A model generated the notes under the pieces. It was not told the DNA's origin. It ran no database searches and was given only the letters and a program-made list of their open reading frames with translations. From Antedon mediterranea (Eukaryota; Echinodermata; Crinoidea; Comatulida; Antedonidae): 64,000 bases of DNA. Position 1 is the first letter of the stretch. Each line of letters begins with the position of its first letter. Both the position numbers and the translations under genes were made by a program. Where the stretch lies: contig NC_092672.1 of assembly GCF_964355755.1 (NCBI RefSeq), positions 248,001-312,000 on the forward strand, in the 5' to 3' direction. Positions 48,301 through 61,300 of this stretch are shown piece by piece.

Positions 48301-49577
48301 TGTATGCTACTGTACGTGTTAAGTAATACTAATTTATAATTTTGACACTGAAAATAATAATCCACATTAACATAATTTGAAATTTATACTGTAGTGTTAT
48401 GACACATACCTTGTAATATACACTGCATACATGTGATTTGCTATCATTCGTCATATTAATACATTTATGAATGTAATATATGCATAGAAATTAGGCTATG
48501 CTTGAATTCATTATTATCTTGAGGAATTATAAAGAACGTTTTACATTATGTTTAAATGTGTTTTTTGGTTTACATTCAAATTATTTTTCTAATTGTTTAC
48601 TTCAGACAAATCTTTTAATCTTTTAAACTAATTTTTGTTTGCAATATGCTGATATTTCATAAACTACTGTGTACAATTTAACTATTTTTTTTTATGGTAA
48701 AAAAAGAAATGATTATTGTGATGGTATGTTGGGATGTTAAGAACATTTTTAAGTACTGAGTTGCAACTGGTATGTTCTGTCAAAAAAAAGGGCAAATGTT
48801 CGTATAAGTTGAACTCATACTACCAACACCACCAATTGGTGTGTGTGTGTGTATTTATTATCTTTAAAACCAGTATTAATGACCTACATCAATTTTCATT
48901 TTAGTGGACTGAAACCGGTGCAAGCTACGCACGCAAGTTTCAAGTGTGTCAAGTACATGAACGCAATCAAAATAATTGGATTCGTTTACCGTACATCCAG
49001 AAAAAACAAGCAAACTTAATAATTGTAGAAACAGATTTCACTATGTTCTCATGTCAAGATGATGGGACTGACACTGACAGTGACATCGTCTCGTGCAGAG
49101 AAACATTTGACCTGTATTACAGTGATGTGAACAATTCCAGTGAAAATATCCCGCAGTATACTTCACCTCCATATAAAAAGATCTCGCGAATCGCAGCTGA
49201 TGGAAGGTTTTCAGATCCGTTGTCTTCTGATGAAGTCATAAACAAAGCAACTGAAAGATTTGGACCAATTGTAAATAATGGATTTTATCTTGCGATGCAA
49301 GATCAGGGTGCGTGCATGGCCTTGTTACGTACACTTGTGTATTACCTAGTTTGTCCTAAGGTTATGATGCACTTGGCGAACTTTCCAGAAACGGTTACTG
49401 GTGATTTTGTTACTTCGTTGGTTGAAGCAAAAGGCGAGTGCGTACCAAACTCAAAGAAGGTTGGCATTCAGGATCCCACATATCAATGTCGGAGCGATGG
49501 TACGTGGACTGTAATCCAAGGAGAATGTGTTTGTTCAGAAGGTTACTATCAGACTGAGAACTATGCTGCATGTGAAG
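42318..49577 (+). CDS. EPH: Eph receptor tyrosine kinase, 5' part (3 exons: signal peptide, ligand-binding domain, Cys-rich start)
   Basis: The exons are 42318-42402, 43101-43183 and 48905-49577, with phases 1 and 0 and an outgoing phase 1. They encode the first 280 residues. Exon 1 is a signal peptide (MSRYGN... WIFIYLGCIIF). Exon 2 starts the ephrin-binding domain with VTLYDSNSFAGLNWDIFPPS. Exon 3 holds the rest: FQVCQVHERNQNNWIRLPYI, SCRETFDLYY, KKISRIAADGRF, GFYLAMQDQGACMAL and CPKVMMHLANFPETVTG. It then enters the Cys-rich EGF-like region (GECVPNS, YQCRSDGTW, GECVCSEGYY). All these follow the order of the Eph ligand-binding domain, including the conserved QNNW and QDxGACxAL motifs. Eph receptors bind membrane ephrins in cell guidance. 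The remaining exons are not visible to the right end of the window, so the gene is incomplete here. Confidence 0.95.
44490..44573. repeat. 15-bp repeat ATATATGGTATTGAT, about 6 copies
   Basis: A clean short tandem repeat in the Eph intron 2. Confidence 0.9.
44607..44977. mobile_element. 161-bp insertion flanked by a 105-bp direct duplication
   Basis: 44607-44711 and 44873-44977 appear identical (AAAGATGACTACAATACTG... to ...CAGTCCTTCAAG). Between them, 44712-44872 is an AT-rich segment ending in TAAATAAAGAAAG(AAAG)n. The simple-repeat tail looks like the 3' end of a retroposed LINE/SINE, with an unusually long target duplication. Confidence 0.7.
45187..45573. repeat. 21-bp minisatellite TTAAACTACTAGTGTTAGCC, about 18 copies
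   Basis: Copies are virtually identical over 387 bp. Since the period is a multiple of three and lacks stops in some frames, long spurious open frames appear on both strands. It is in Eph intron 2. Confidence 0.96.
45745..46059 (+). pseudogene. C-terminal fragment of a non-LTR retrotransposon reverse transcriptase
   Basis: An open stretch of about 104 codons starts GHILRKDPCTPA and continues with KFRGRPRTT, then KELANERSDWKKLVKEIYGA and a stop. The order (GH.LR, RGRP.TT, A..R..W..LV) is the common end of LINE endonuclease/reverse-transcriptase ORFs after the catalytic part. Stops lie directly upstream, so it is a 5'-truncated relic in the Eph intron. Confidence 0.75.
46060..48027. other. Eph intron 2 sequence without features
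   Basis: AT-rich. A small duplication of CTTAGAGTGGTTCCATTTAAG lies at about 47950-47998. Confidence 0.5.
48028..48191. mobile_element. MITE copy 3, ends AAGCTCTGTCTACACTATC...
   Basis: The left AAGCTCTGTCTACACTATCA and right TGATAGTGTAGACAGAGCTT are inverted, with inner words GATGTGCCCATATATG and ACCATATTTGGGCACATCAC. It is the best preserved copy of the family at 2061 and 16066. Confidence 0.88.
48215..48345. repeat. Direct duplication (~70 bp)
   Basis: ATTATGAATTCAGTGTTTGT followed by GTTAAGTAATACTAATTTAT occurs twice, with a few extra bases in the second copy. Confidence 0.8.
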
Positions 49578-49719
49578 GTAAGACTTTAACATTGCACTGT
49601 TTATTTTTACCTTCGTACTGTATTTGTGAAACCGCATTTAATAGCATATCCTGCTTAATAGAACTTATTTATAATATTAATTGGATCCTAGGAACTTTTT
49701 CTAAAACATTTTTCTGCTC

Positions 49720-50592
49720 ATTGGCTCAGGGAGTTGTAAAATAAGATTATCTTACAACTCCCTGATTGGCTTGTCTGCTCATTGGCTCAGGGAGTTGTAA
49801 AATAAGATTATCTTACAACTCTCTGATTGGCTTGTCTGCTCATTGGCTCAGGGAGTTGTAAAATAAGATTATCTTACAACTCCCTGATTGGCTTGTCTGC
49901 TCATTGGCTCAGGGAGTTGTAAAATAAGATTATCTTACAACTCCCTGATTGGCTCAGGGAGTTGTAAAATAAGATTATCTTACAACTCCCTGATTGGCTC
50001 AGGGAGTTGTAAAATAAGATTATCTTACAACTCTCTGATTGGCTCAGGGAGTTGTAAAATAAGATTATCTTACAACTCCCTGATTGGCTCAGGGAGTTGT
50101 AAAATAAGATTATCTTACAACTCCCTGATTGGCTCAGGGAGTTGTAAAATAAGATTATCTTACAACTCCCTGATTGGCTCAGGGAGTTGTAAAATAAGAT
50201 TATCTTACAACTCCCTGATTGGCTCAGGGAGTTGTAAAATAAGATTATCTTACAACTCCCTGATTGGCTTGTCTGCTCATTGGCTCAGGGAGTTGTAAAA
50301 TAAGATTATCTTACAACTCTCTGATTGGCTCAGGGAGTTGTAAAATAAGATTATCTTACAACTCCCTGATTGGCTCAGGGAGTTGTAAAATAAGATTATC
50401 TTACAACTCCCTGATTGGCTCAGGGAGTTGTAAAATAAGATTATCTTACAACTCCCTGATTGGCTTGTCTGCTCATTGGCTCAGGGAGTTGTAAAATAAG
50501 ATTATCTTACAACTCCCTGATTGGCTTGTCTGCTCATTGGCTCAGGGAGTTGTAAAATAAGATTATCTTACAACTCCCTGATTGGCTTGTCT
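49720..50592. repeat. Tandem array of 17 hairpin-forming units (45/61 bp)
   Basis: Every unit holds CAGGGAGTTGTAA, a short AT-rich loop (AATAAGATTATC) and the inverse TTACAACTCCCTG. Units come in a 45-bp form and a 61-bp form that adds TTGTCTGCTCATTGG. I count 17 copies of TTGTAAAATAAG. The array begins about 140 bases after the Eph exon 3 donor. Confidence 0.95.
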
Positions 50593-50763
50593 CTTTTTTT
50601 TCAATCATACCTGTTTATGGGTTGTAATGGCATTTAACTTTGGAATGCAGAAAGTGAAATTTCTATCAAAAGCGGAAATTTGGATATTAAATCAACCGTG
50701 ATTAAAAAACCAATATTGTAATTTAGACACCAATTTGGACATTTGATCAAATTCACTTATTAT

Positions 50764-52096
50764 CAGGGGCGCAGCCAGTGGGGGGGTCACGGGGGTCCTG
50801 ACCCCCCCTTTTTTTTAGAAAAAATAAATAAAAACATGAGACAACAATACAGATCAAATCATCCTGGAGATACTGTGGAAGATTACTACCGAGCAGTATT
50901 ACCAAATCAACTTCTTGATTACAAACCGAGTTAAAAACCCGTTTTTCTGCCGATAACAGGCCATGCTTTAAAATATTTGGCGTAGCACCCGAGTCTATAG
51001 TGAAGTGTAATGTTGAAAGAAGTCTTCAAGGAACTTGAATTTGGTACGATGATCTGCCAAGACACGAACATCTTCATTCCGAGCTTCAGTGATGGAAGCG
51101 ACTGTGTAAAATTAGCGGATCCAAATGTGTTCCCGAATGTGCGTGCACTTCTTCTAATCGCGTAGGCCTATGCCCGTAAAGTCTGCTGAAGCTGAGCGGA
51201 GTTTTTTTACTTTATGGAGAACGAAAACCTGTTTGGGAAATCACATGTCTTATGAGCAGCTTTCGGGATTGTGCCTCATGAACATACACTTTAACATGAA
51301 CATTAATACAGAGAATGTCATTCGCGAATTCTGTCTCCAAGCCAAGAAGAATGTTCCAAACTTATGTTTAAAGATGGGATGCATCACGCGATGTCAAGAG
51401 CGCCGTTATAGTAACTAACGTAAAATGTATGATAATAATTTAGAAGTTTAGTTATTACAATTATGTATAAGCTATCACCTATACTATACATTCGAACAAA
51501 ATAGGTATATTTTTAAACAAAATATTGTATGTACTGGGTATGATAAGCGTCTCACATACACACAGAGCCGAGATAGCTTCTTGGACTTGCACAGTGTATG
51601 AACTCTAACCTTACGGTTCTCATTTAATAATACCACTCCCTCCATGCTATCATTCTAATTTCTTTTTTCAAACTTTTGCATCTCTACGTTCATTTCATGC
51701 AACTTTTGTATTGGTGTGAAAAGGGAGGAATTCAAATAATTCCTCCTCTGAGTTTACAGCCTCTCTACACAAATCAACAAACAAGCAAGAAAAAAAGTGT
51801 TTGTCTGTGGCAGCCTGGAATATAAAAATGTTCTGTAATGAAAATGAGAGTTGTTTTTTGTTTTCTTTGTTTCAGTTTATTAGTGTTAACATTGTCATAT
51901 TTGTGTGTGCGTAAACCGATTCAAATGATCTAGATTGCCCTAGACCGCCAAAGCTTCCAGGGGCCTTCGCCCCCTGGACCCCAACCGAGGGCCCTTGGCG
52001 GCCCCCTGGCCCCCAGCCCATGGTTGCTCGCTTTGCTCGCAAAATACTCACATATTGGTTGACCCCCCCTTTAATTCTTTGCTGGCTGCGCCCCTG
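50764..52096 (+). mobile_element. Degenerate hAT-superfamily DNA transposon
   Basis: The ends CAGGGGCGCAGCCAG (50764) and CTGGCTGCGCCCCTG (ending 52096) are perfect inverses. ATTAT lies on both outer sides (50759-50763 and 52097-52101), possibly a five-base target duplication. The interior has remains of a hAT transposase and a GC-rich stretch near the right end (about 51950-52030). Confidence 0.85.
50837..51418 (+). pseudogene. hAT transposase remnant, including the C-terminal dimerisation domain
   Basis: The first piece reads RQQYRSNHPGDTVEDYYRAV, a motif seen before the insertion domain of hAT transposases. Between the pieces are frame breaks and stops. The second, 51170-51418, reads PVKSAEAERSFFTLWRTKT, then MSYEQLSGLCLMNIHF, the typical hATC dimerisation region. 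The element cannot make an active enzyme as it stands. It lies inside the TIRs at 50764 and 52096. Confidence 0.82.
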
Positions 52097-53893
52097 ATTA
52101 TATCGTTGTTTGTTCTGATGCCTGCCATGGTTGTTGATTGATGGAGATGACATTGGCTCTGCTTGTTGTACCTGTGTATAATTTTCCAGTTTGTTACCAC
52201 AGAACATTGAGTTGTCTCTATTCGCTCGTCCATTCTACAATTTCTACCAACAATGTGTGATGTAGGCTACAACTACAAATATTATATATTTTCTTAACTT
52301 GTCATGATGTTTACATAAATTAGTTACATATCATTGGTCAGCTGATGTCAGTATAACTACCTCTTTGTACCACATTAGGACTGGCTAAATTCTCAATGAA
52401 TTTATCGCCACGTTTTCTTGTCAGTGAAGGCAGGTGAGAGTTAATGAAGCAGGGATAATGTGAGCTTGAGTATTCAGTCTGATTATTTCATATTAAGAAG
52501 ATCAGTGACTGGAAGTAATCATGTTTGAATGGATATGCTTCTCAATTGCTCCTATCGATGTCAAACCTCTTTGTTAACTGGTCCCTGTATACCACTGAGA
52601 TCATACTTTACTAATAACAAGAACTTCTAAAGCGAACACCTTTTGTAATAGAGCTCCTGAAAACCTGTTGAGCCCATACAACACTCTTTTTAACATACCA
52701 ACTCGCACGGAAATCTTAAACAATTATTTTGAAGTGTTTTTCATGGTTAACTGAATGTTTGTACTAACCAGGTTTGATATCAATATCAAAGAATTGGTTA
52801 ATTTATAAAAACGTTTGGTAATGTTTACTCTAACTTATCAAATTAATTAGGATGTAGTAATTTGGTCATTTCATTAGCACAATAAACCTGCTTTGTAATG
52901 TTTAAAAAGAATTTACACTAAATTTAAATATTAAAAGGGATTTTGGAAATCTGTGTTATGTTGTTATAATTGTATTTAGTATTACGTTCTAAACGTACAG
53001 TTTATTATAATCAATTGGAATACCGGTTTATTTAAACAAGTATGCTAAGTAAGTCACTTAGTTCATACTGTATGCTAATAGTAATGTTCAAACTGTCCAG
53101 ATAGAATCTGCTTTTAGTCTATCTATACATTTATTTATCAACAGTTTCAATAATAATCAATAACTTAAACATACAGTAAATTGAATCAAGAAAATAAGTA
53201 TCTTTGTATCATAATTAACAGATTTTTCTAAAAGTATTATTTAATTTTGTACCTGAAAAAACATACTATTATAACAGCGGTAATCCAGAAAGCAAATTGT
53301 AAAATGTTGTATTGGTCAGTCAGCCAGCCTTGGGATTGACAATTACAACAATTAATATAACACTATTCAGTATGGGATACAAAATTAATGATTTGTGAAA
53401 TTATGATGATGTGAATTTACCAAGGATTAAGTTCATTTAATGTCAAAGTCAAGAACGTATTGATTACAAACTATTTACAAAATAAGCACTGAAAATAACA
53501 TAAATAATGTAAATTGGTCCTCGGAAAATGAATTGCTTACTAATACTGTATTAAATTTGACTGAAGTCAGATAAATTTTAATTTATTTACGAGGTTGAAT
53601 TGAAGTATATTTTAATCATGTAATAAAAACATAATTTTTTGGAAAATTAACTACCAATTTCACCATTTAATGATTAATTTACTGTACAAAATAATATTAC
53701 AAAGTAAAATTGTTCACATTCATATTCTCTGATCCAAAACAACTGTAAAAACTGACAAATTAAATTAAATCTTTTTAGATTATAATTCTTTCTTAGTGTT
53801 TGTCAAAATAAGAATATTTATCACTGTAGGTGTTGATAATTTACACAATCACGCCTTCCTTGGGCTTTATGTGTTTCAGATGATCCATTTAGA
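52097..53893. other. AT-rich sequence, probable Eph intron
   Basis: I see no exon or clear repeat. Confidence 0.5.
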
Positions 53894-54325
53894 TTGCTAG
53901 TTCAGGGACTATCTGTGTGTGTATGTGATGATAAAAGCTATGGATGGACTCTGTGTGTGACTGTGTATGTGATGATAAAAGCTACAGTATGGGTGGACTC
54001 TTCATGGACTCTGTGTGTGTATGTGATGATAAAAGCTATGAGTGGACTCTTCATGGACTCTGTGTGTTTGTATGTGATGATAAAAGCTATGGGTGGACTC
54101 TGTGTGTGTGTATGTGATGATAAAAGCTATGGGTGAACTCTTCATGGACTCTGTATGTGTATGTGATGATAAAAGCTATGGGTGGACTCTTCATGGACTC
54201 TGTGTGTGTATGTGATGATAAAAGCTGTGGGTGGACTCTTCATGGACTCTGTGTATGTGTATGTGATGATAAAAGCTATGGGTGGACTCTTCATGGACTA
54301 TCTGTGTGTGTATGTGATGATGTAC
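53894..54325. repeat. ~50-bp minisatellite with GTGTATGTGATGATAAAAGC
   Basis: About nine units of variable length contain TGGACTCTTCATGGACTCTG, a TG-rich stretch and GATGATAAAAGCTATGGG. Open frames across it on the plus strand are repeat artefacts. Confidence 0.9.
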
Positions 54326-55035
54326 ATGATGACATAAAACCTTTGTTGGTCTTATCAACGATAAAGATCAGTCAGTACAAGAACATAATTGCTATAACTT
54401 ATTGGTATCTGTAAACACTTATTAGAGACAGTATGTTGAACATTATTAAATTCAGATTATTGTGTCAAGTCTGTTTGAAATGTAAGTTCAGATTAAGTTG
54501 TCTAATCCCTTTCTTGTATTTACAGGTGTCCTGTGGTTTCTATTTGTAGCCACATCTCTAATCTGTAAATCTTAATCTGGTTTTGGTAATCCTATTTGAT
54601 CCATATTGTTTTTTATCCGCTTTGCACATTTAAAACCAGTTGTTCACCAAGTACTGTACAGTATTGTAGATGTGCTTCTGGATTGTTTTTCTCTCTTTTA
54701 ACTGTATTCTTCTTGTTTTTAATAGTTTTTCCTTTTAATACTTTAACTTTATGCTTGAGTTCAAGCAAATATTTGTCTACTTTCTGTAAACACACAAACT
54801 TTTTAACTGGTTCAGTACTGGTTTACCTTGGATCTCCTTTAAAAGGCTTTTAGTTGAGCCGCAAACTCATCAACTTTAAGTGGTCCGGAATTTCTTGAAT
54901 TTAAAATCCTACAGATAATTAATATAATTGAAAAAAACTGAATGTAACAGTCTCAATGTAAATACTGCTCTGTCCTAATTTATGTAATGTAGGAGATTCG
55001 GCTGAAATTGCCTCTTTTAGTATCATACTCATCTC

Positions 55036-55290
55036 TCAACAAAACAACTTTATCTGCCTCCTCTTAATAGATGCAGGCAAATTGCTGCCTGCCGGTCTTC
55101 TGTCGTTTTTTGATGGATGAGAGGATGTTGTTCGGATGAGTGGCAAAGCATACGCAACAATCGTCATATGCTTGATTGTATCTGAGATTTCGTTCAGTGG
55201 TTGTTGCTGTCCGTTCACAGATGTTGTATTTCCTTCATTTTCTACATTTCTCATCCACATATCCTGTTGTAACCACTCAAATAAAACTAA
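55036..55290 (-). other. Possible unidentified terminal exon on the minus strand
   Basis: After a good acceptor (TTTTTACTTTTTAG on the minus strand, near 55291) an open frame runs about 84 codons: LFEWLQQDMWMRNVENEGN, then NEISDTIKHM, to a basic end (SIKRRQIKLFC) and a stop. Composition looks more like coding sequence than its surroundings. No domain or partner exon is recognised; a retroelement piece is equally possible. Confidence 0.25.
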
Positions 55291-55319
55291 AAAGTAAAAA
55301 TAAAATTGTTGCAAAAATA

Positions 55320-58300
55320 AAATGGTTCAGTAATTAACGACTAGATGAGGGCAGATGTTTATGACATTTATTATTAACAAATAAATATTTATAAACCCAT
55401 ACTGCCAACAATTTGAACCAGACCCTTGACTTTGTTCCTTTGCGGTATAAACTAATAAAATACTATTAAAATATGTTGATACCATGTTAATTTCTTAATG
55501 AATGTTTTACTGCCTTGTACAAGATGGAATATATACAAAAAAGTTAATAATCTTTATTAAATGACTTTGTCGGGTTTCTTCTTTCTTTTTTGAATATAAT
55601 AAAATTATATGATGCACTGTAAAAGCAAATGAGATTAAATTAATACATCTGATTTTTATAATGAACACAGCTTTTAAAGTATCAAAATAATTTATATTCT
55701 CTGGTATGTTGATTTTTTATTTACTAGCAGTTGGAAATCTTGTATCACAAATTAGATTACAAAATAATTTTAATATTTTCACAATTTTCATTACCTGCAA
55801 CAAATTCATCTAAAAATTAAACAAATTATCACTCCAAGCTACTGAAAAGTGCATTTTCATAAAAATAATTAATCCTACACAATTTTAAATGATTGATTTT
55901 ATTGGTTGATTACAAATGCTTTAAAAAGAACGAACCAATCAGTTTTCATAACACAAATTGTGATATTGATGTATTGCTGCCGACGGCTGTTTTGTGCATT
56001 TGCAACAGTAGATTTTAGTGTAGATATTCCGACAAGGTTTGCTGATTTTTACAGAGCAGCTTATTCTAATCAGCAAGTTTGATGTATTATCTGTTTTGTC
56101 CAATCTTAAATTTTAGTAGATCAAAGTTTTATTGATATCTTGTACATGTTGTTAAGACATAAAAGTCAGTTGAATAAGAAACACAATTTGTATACAAGCT
56201 ATTTTTAAATCAGTTGATTAATGTGATTGCAGTGTGTAAAATATAAAAAATCTATATTGACCAGTCATGCCACATTTATATTAAGATAAACATAAAATTC
56301 TGAAACTAATATAGTTATTATTTATCCTTAATCTTTGAGTATGCAACTTTTGGCCTTGACTAAACTACAGTAATAATAGTTTGTTTTATACAAAAGTGTA
56401 ATTTCCTTAGCTAGGCTAAGCAATCAATATTATGGCGGGTGAACTGTCAGAAGACACCTATTCTCACAAAATAAGAAAACGTTTTAGCTACAAGTTACTG
56501 ACATTTCTCATACTTAGATTAACAGTAGATTTCAGTCCTTGTTTAAAGTAAAATAAAGTGGAAATTTATATTTTATTCATGATATACTGTACTTTGATGA
56601 TAGTATAATGAATTGGTGGCTTGCGAGAAAGGCATGTGCTCAGCATGCCTGCTGAGTAAACGTGCTTAGCAAACTATTCTTCAAAAAGAATAACAATTGA
56701 GTATTAAAGCAAAACTGAATATTAATTCATGAATGCATGTATTTATTTCATGAATACAGTATATTAATGTTCAAAGTAACTACTGTATGATTTGTAAGTT
56801 CAAAGGTTTGGACTAAAAACAACATTGATTCAGTGTTACCAGCTTTCTGTGATAGCACACATATATAAATATTAGTTACATGAAATTTTACCTTCAAGTA
56901 TTGAATATTCAATATATTTCAAATGCATACTAATGTCTTAACATTGTGGAAGATTAACATTGATTTACATGGTATACATATGAATGAATGTTATGCTTTT
57001 GGCTACATATTTGTTTTTGAGTATTTGTCAATAATTTAAAGACTTTCAATTGTTTATTCAATGCGTATTAATAACTAATACACATTTTTCGGTTATTCAA
57101 AGTGTTTTCTGTGTGAATCTGTTTTATTATTAATGTAACAGTTGCTGTAATTTGCTTTTGGTTTAAACTCTAATTGCAATATTGTTGTTATTTTTATCCA
57201 CTTATTATAGTCTCCCTCTTGGGTTTGCATTCATACTTCTTTGGTGAGCAGACCCATCTTCACAGATAAACCTGATATATTTTACAGTATATATAGAAAA
57301 AATCGTGAACACTCAGTTTGATAATTGGTTCCGTGGAGCCTGCGGGTCTTCGTTTCTAGAACACATCAATTTCATTCATTGACAGTGAGAATAATAAGGC
57401 CATGGGATTCAAAATTGAATACAAAACAACTTTGCATGATATTAATGTTTTTAGTAGGATGAGCCGGTATGTTCTATGTTCTGAATGTCATTTCTTCAAT
57501 GTGACATTTCAAATAAGAGGAAACTAGTTGAATTTTACAATGTAACATTGAGAAACTTATTGTGACTGATATGATAATGTATTTTGCAATTGAAATAATC
57601 GTTTTACAAAATGGAGGATGATTCAACTCATGTTCACTGTTTTATTTTGTCCCCTTTAAAAGGCCCAAATTTGTTGATCGAATTTAAACAATTTTAAAAT
57701 ATATTACCTTTAAAACAATAATTGAACTCAACTTTGTGTACATTGGGTAAACCAAGCTCTAAATAACAGTCATTAAAAGTATCACATTTGATTATCATTT
57801 GCCAGTGTAAAATAACATTAGTCACCTTAAGCATGTAATTGTTTATCATTCAAATTTAAAGAGAATACCACAGTTGACTTTAAGATTACACTTTATGCTG
57901 ATAGTTTATTGTCTTTAAAAACAATTTAATTTATTATATTTGTTCTAAAAATGTTGTTTCATGACATTCTCAGAATGCAAGATACTGGAACTAAAGAATG
58001 ATTTGTTAATAAATTATGATGTTAGAAGTAATGTCACTGTTTTATGTCAAAGTCTTTTAACTTTCATGAAGTCATAAGTCGGAAATATTTTCTGTTTTTT
58101 GCTGCGTAAATGGACCTAATTTCAGATTCAGGTGAAGATATTATTTTCAGCTGAGAGTTATTAGCCTCCTTGTGATCTTAAATCCTCCACAGACTAACCC
58201 AAGTCAAAAGAACAAACAATAGCAAGATAAGTTAAACCACCGGGCAAGCCCTCAGGGGTCGACACTCATTTATATTAGAAATTTTAACGAACAAATTCCA

Positions 58301-61300
58301 TCGCAGCAAACTCAAATGTCCGTGATGATATTAATTTCGGTATCGAGTTGCATTCAAACTGTGCTTTCTCGGCTCATCTGCGAAGGAGTCATGTTGGAAA
58401 GAGTTGAAATCATTTAGTGGATGTTTTCTTAGGTGGCGTAAGTACTGCCCTGTGGCGTTATAGTCACTTCATAGACTAACACGACACTGTCGCTCGCATT
58501 GCCTCCGCGGTTTCTTAACAGCACTGTTACTCACTGTTCCCTGACTAGATATTTCACTGTGATATTGGATTTGATATATGATTTATTTTCTTGCCACAAG
58601 CTAAAGATTGATGAGATTTGAGTTTTGCCTTTGGGGTTATTTAGATGCTAGATCCCTACTTCTTTTTTGGTAGTTATAGTAAAAGTCTTTGGCACAATAA
58701 ACTCCTTTCAGACAGTCTTCTGTTTATTTGTAACTGGTTATTCATCTGCAAGCAAAATGTTATTTTATTTATTCACTTATTATTCATTCATTCACTTATT
58801 TATTCACTTATTCATTCACTTTTATTGCCATGAAAAATAAACAAGCATCAACTAAAAAAATGGCAATAGAAAGTAAAAAAGAGTACTCCCTTAGCTTAAA
58901 ACATCACATTTTTGTAACAATATTAAAACTAATATTTTAACCAATTTTAAAGCAAACATGTTCTGATTGATGTGATTGCTTTACATATACAAATCTGTTC
59001 TTACATTGATATTATGGAATATATATTTTGATCTGGATCAATGATGTTTCCCTAGAGACTAGTAATTGATCAGTAGTAACAAGGTATTCTGTTGGATTTT
59101 CTAGTAAATCACCTAGGCCAATGACTGCAGAATGCTGTCTGCAATGCAACACATTTATACTAGTCTTATATCATATATTGTATATGTCTAAACCTAGTCT
59201 TTCATATATGTATATTTCTGTACCAAGACTACTGGGCTTGTTACTGTTTGTTCATGCAACATTTTGAATAATCCTATCACTTGTGTGATTGGTTAAATGA
59301 CTTCAGTGTACACCCTTTATGTTGCATCCATAACGAACCCCAGTTTGTTACATCTTGGGTAGAGTTTATTGGTACATTGAAATTGTCACAACTGACTGGG
59401 TAAATTGCTGTCAGTCAAAATATGTAATAGAGAAGTAAGCAAGTAAATTAGCATTGGTAAAAAATCTACCAGAGTCTGTATTTTGGTGAAAGCAGCTTTA
59501 GTAATTTTGAAAACTATAAAACGATAATTTCTTATCATGTTCAGCATAAGTTTTGCACTCAATGTATATTAATCAGTAGATATAGCCTAAGATATACTTA
59601 TTGGAGAGATGGTACGGTAGATGGATTGACTGATAAGTAGATTAAGAATGCAATGCTTAGTACAAGTATTTGAAATAAATTTGCTTGTAGTTCTGTAAAT
59701 GATACTTATATAAACTGATTGTGATATTTTTAGATAATATTGGCGATCAACAAATTGGTGCAACATAGAAGATGTGGCGTCAATATTATGCTTACGCTTA
59801 CATTTTATTTTTATCATGATGTATAATAGATTACCAATCAGTTTATGATAAAAGGTAGTATTACCAACAATTTAAAGAAGAAAAGAGAGTATCAATCTCA
59901 GTAATAAATATTTTAATCGTACTTTGGTTGATGATCATATTTATCTATAAAATATATTCATTCTTTATCATCTTAATATATTTTCTTTGCAATGAAGAAA
60001 AGAAAGTAAATATTGAAAAATTGATATTTTTGCATCACATGTTTTTAGAAGTTCCAATAGTAAACAACTCTTTTTTTTTTCAAAAAGTAATAATAATGGT
60101 GTTATGTTTTGTTACGTAAAGTTTTCACTTGATACCTTGAATGTGCTAATACAAAAAGTAAATCAAAAAGGCGAAACAGATGTGTCAGAAAAACATAAAT
60201 AATAAATCAAAAGAACTGAAGCAGTATTTCTCATAAAATATAAGTCAAGATTTATTAAGCATAGTCCCACAATGAATTAATAAAGTCGTTGTTTTTCCCT
60301 GGAAACAGAATGTTCTTTGAGTTACAATCCAAAGAAAATGTGTATTTATCTCCAGTAACTCCAAACTGTTATTTAATTCCATGCAGCTTATTTTCAGATG
60401 CATCTATTTATATTCTCAAGGTTGTCAGGAATAAGATGATATTTATTAGTGATATTTATATGTTTTAATAGTAATGGCAGTCATTTCGGCTTTGATACAT
60501 GAAAGTATTTATGGGTCGTTAATCATGTTGTGAAAGATGAGCGCATCAATGCGCACAAATTACATGACATTGTATTGTACAAAATGCATTAAATTGCAAG
60601 AGATATACACTTCAATCCCTGGTTGTTGCAGATCAGAGCTGGTTGTTGATTTGTTGGTTTCTTCTCGACTGACAGCCAGTCCAGTTCTGAATGTCGATAA
60701 ATACAAGTATTATCAAGTGAAGGAAAAAGCAGGTCACGTTATGCAAAAAGCCGTTTGCAGCTCATTTGTTGTTTGTCGGACTTAAAATCTGACGGTTAAT
60801 GTGCTACAAAACGAGTATCAACTTCTTACTTTTGTTCTTTATTCCCAACATGAGATAAACGAAAAACCCCATTAGATATATATTTTTATTCTTTTTTTTT
60901 TTTTTTTTCGTAATGCTTCGCCAACAAACAAGAACATTTGTCAACTGGTAAACCGGTTTCTATGGTGACACTAATTGAGACGTACTTGAATTATCATGAC
61001 GTTGTTAGAATCTGTTAGTTTGATGCTCCTCATCAAAAAGCAAAAGTTGTTCATTCATTAATGAGACCATTCTAATCTAAATTACGGTGATAATTGTATT
61101 GGAATTACGCTATAAGCTGAATAGTGAATTACAGCACAGATTAAAGATAATACTATCCAGCGTACGCACGCTGTGAAATTCATGACCAATCTAATATAAG
61201 ATGTATGTCTAATCCTTCCTCCTTGACTATTAAGATAAATTCTGTTGATTACTGGCTTTTATGTTCAAAACTGTATACACATGTCCAGTGTTATTATATA

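Noticed and set aside
49888-50494. Open frames repeating IGSGSCKIRLSYNSL.
   Set aside because: Produced by 45-bp palindromic units; no independent coding evidence.
53894-54414. Plus-strand frames with CVCDDKSYG repeats resembling a Cys-rich protein.
   Set aside because: They follow the ~50-bp minisatellite, shift frames between units, and lack splice or signal context.
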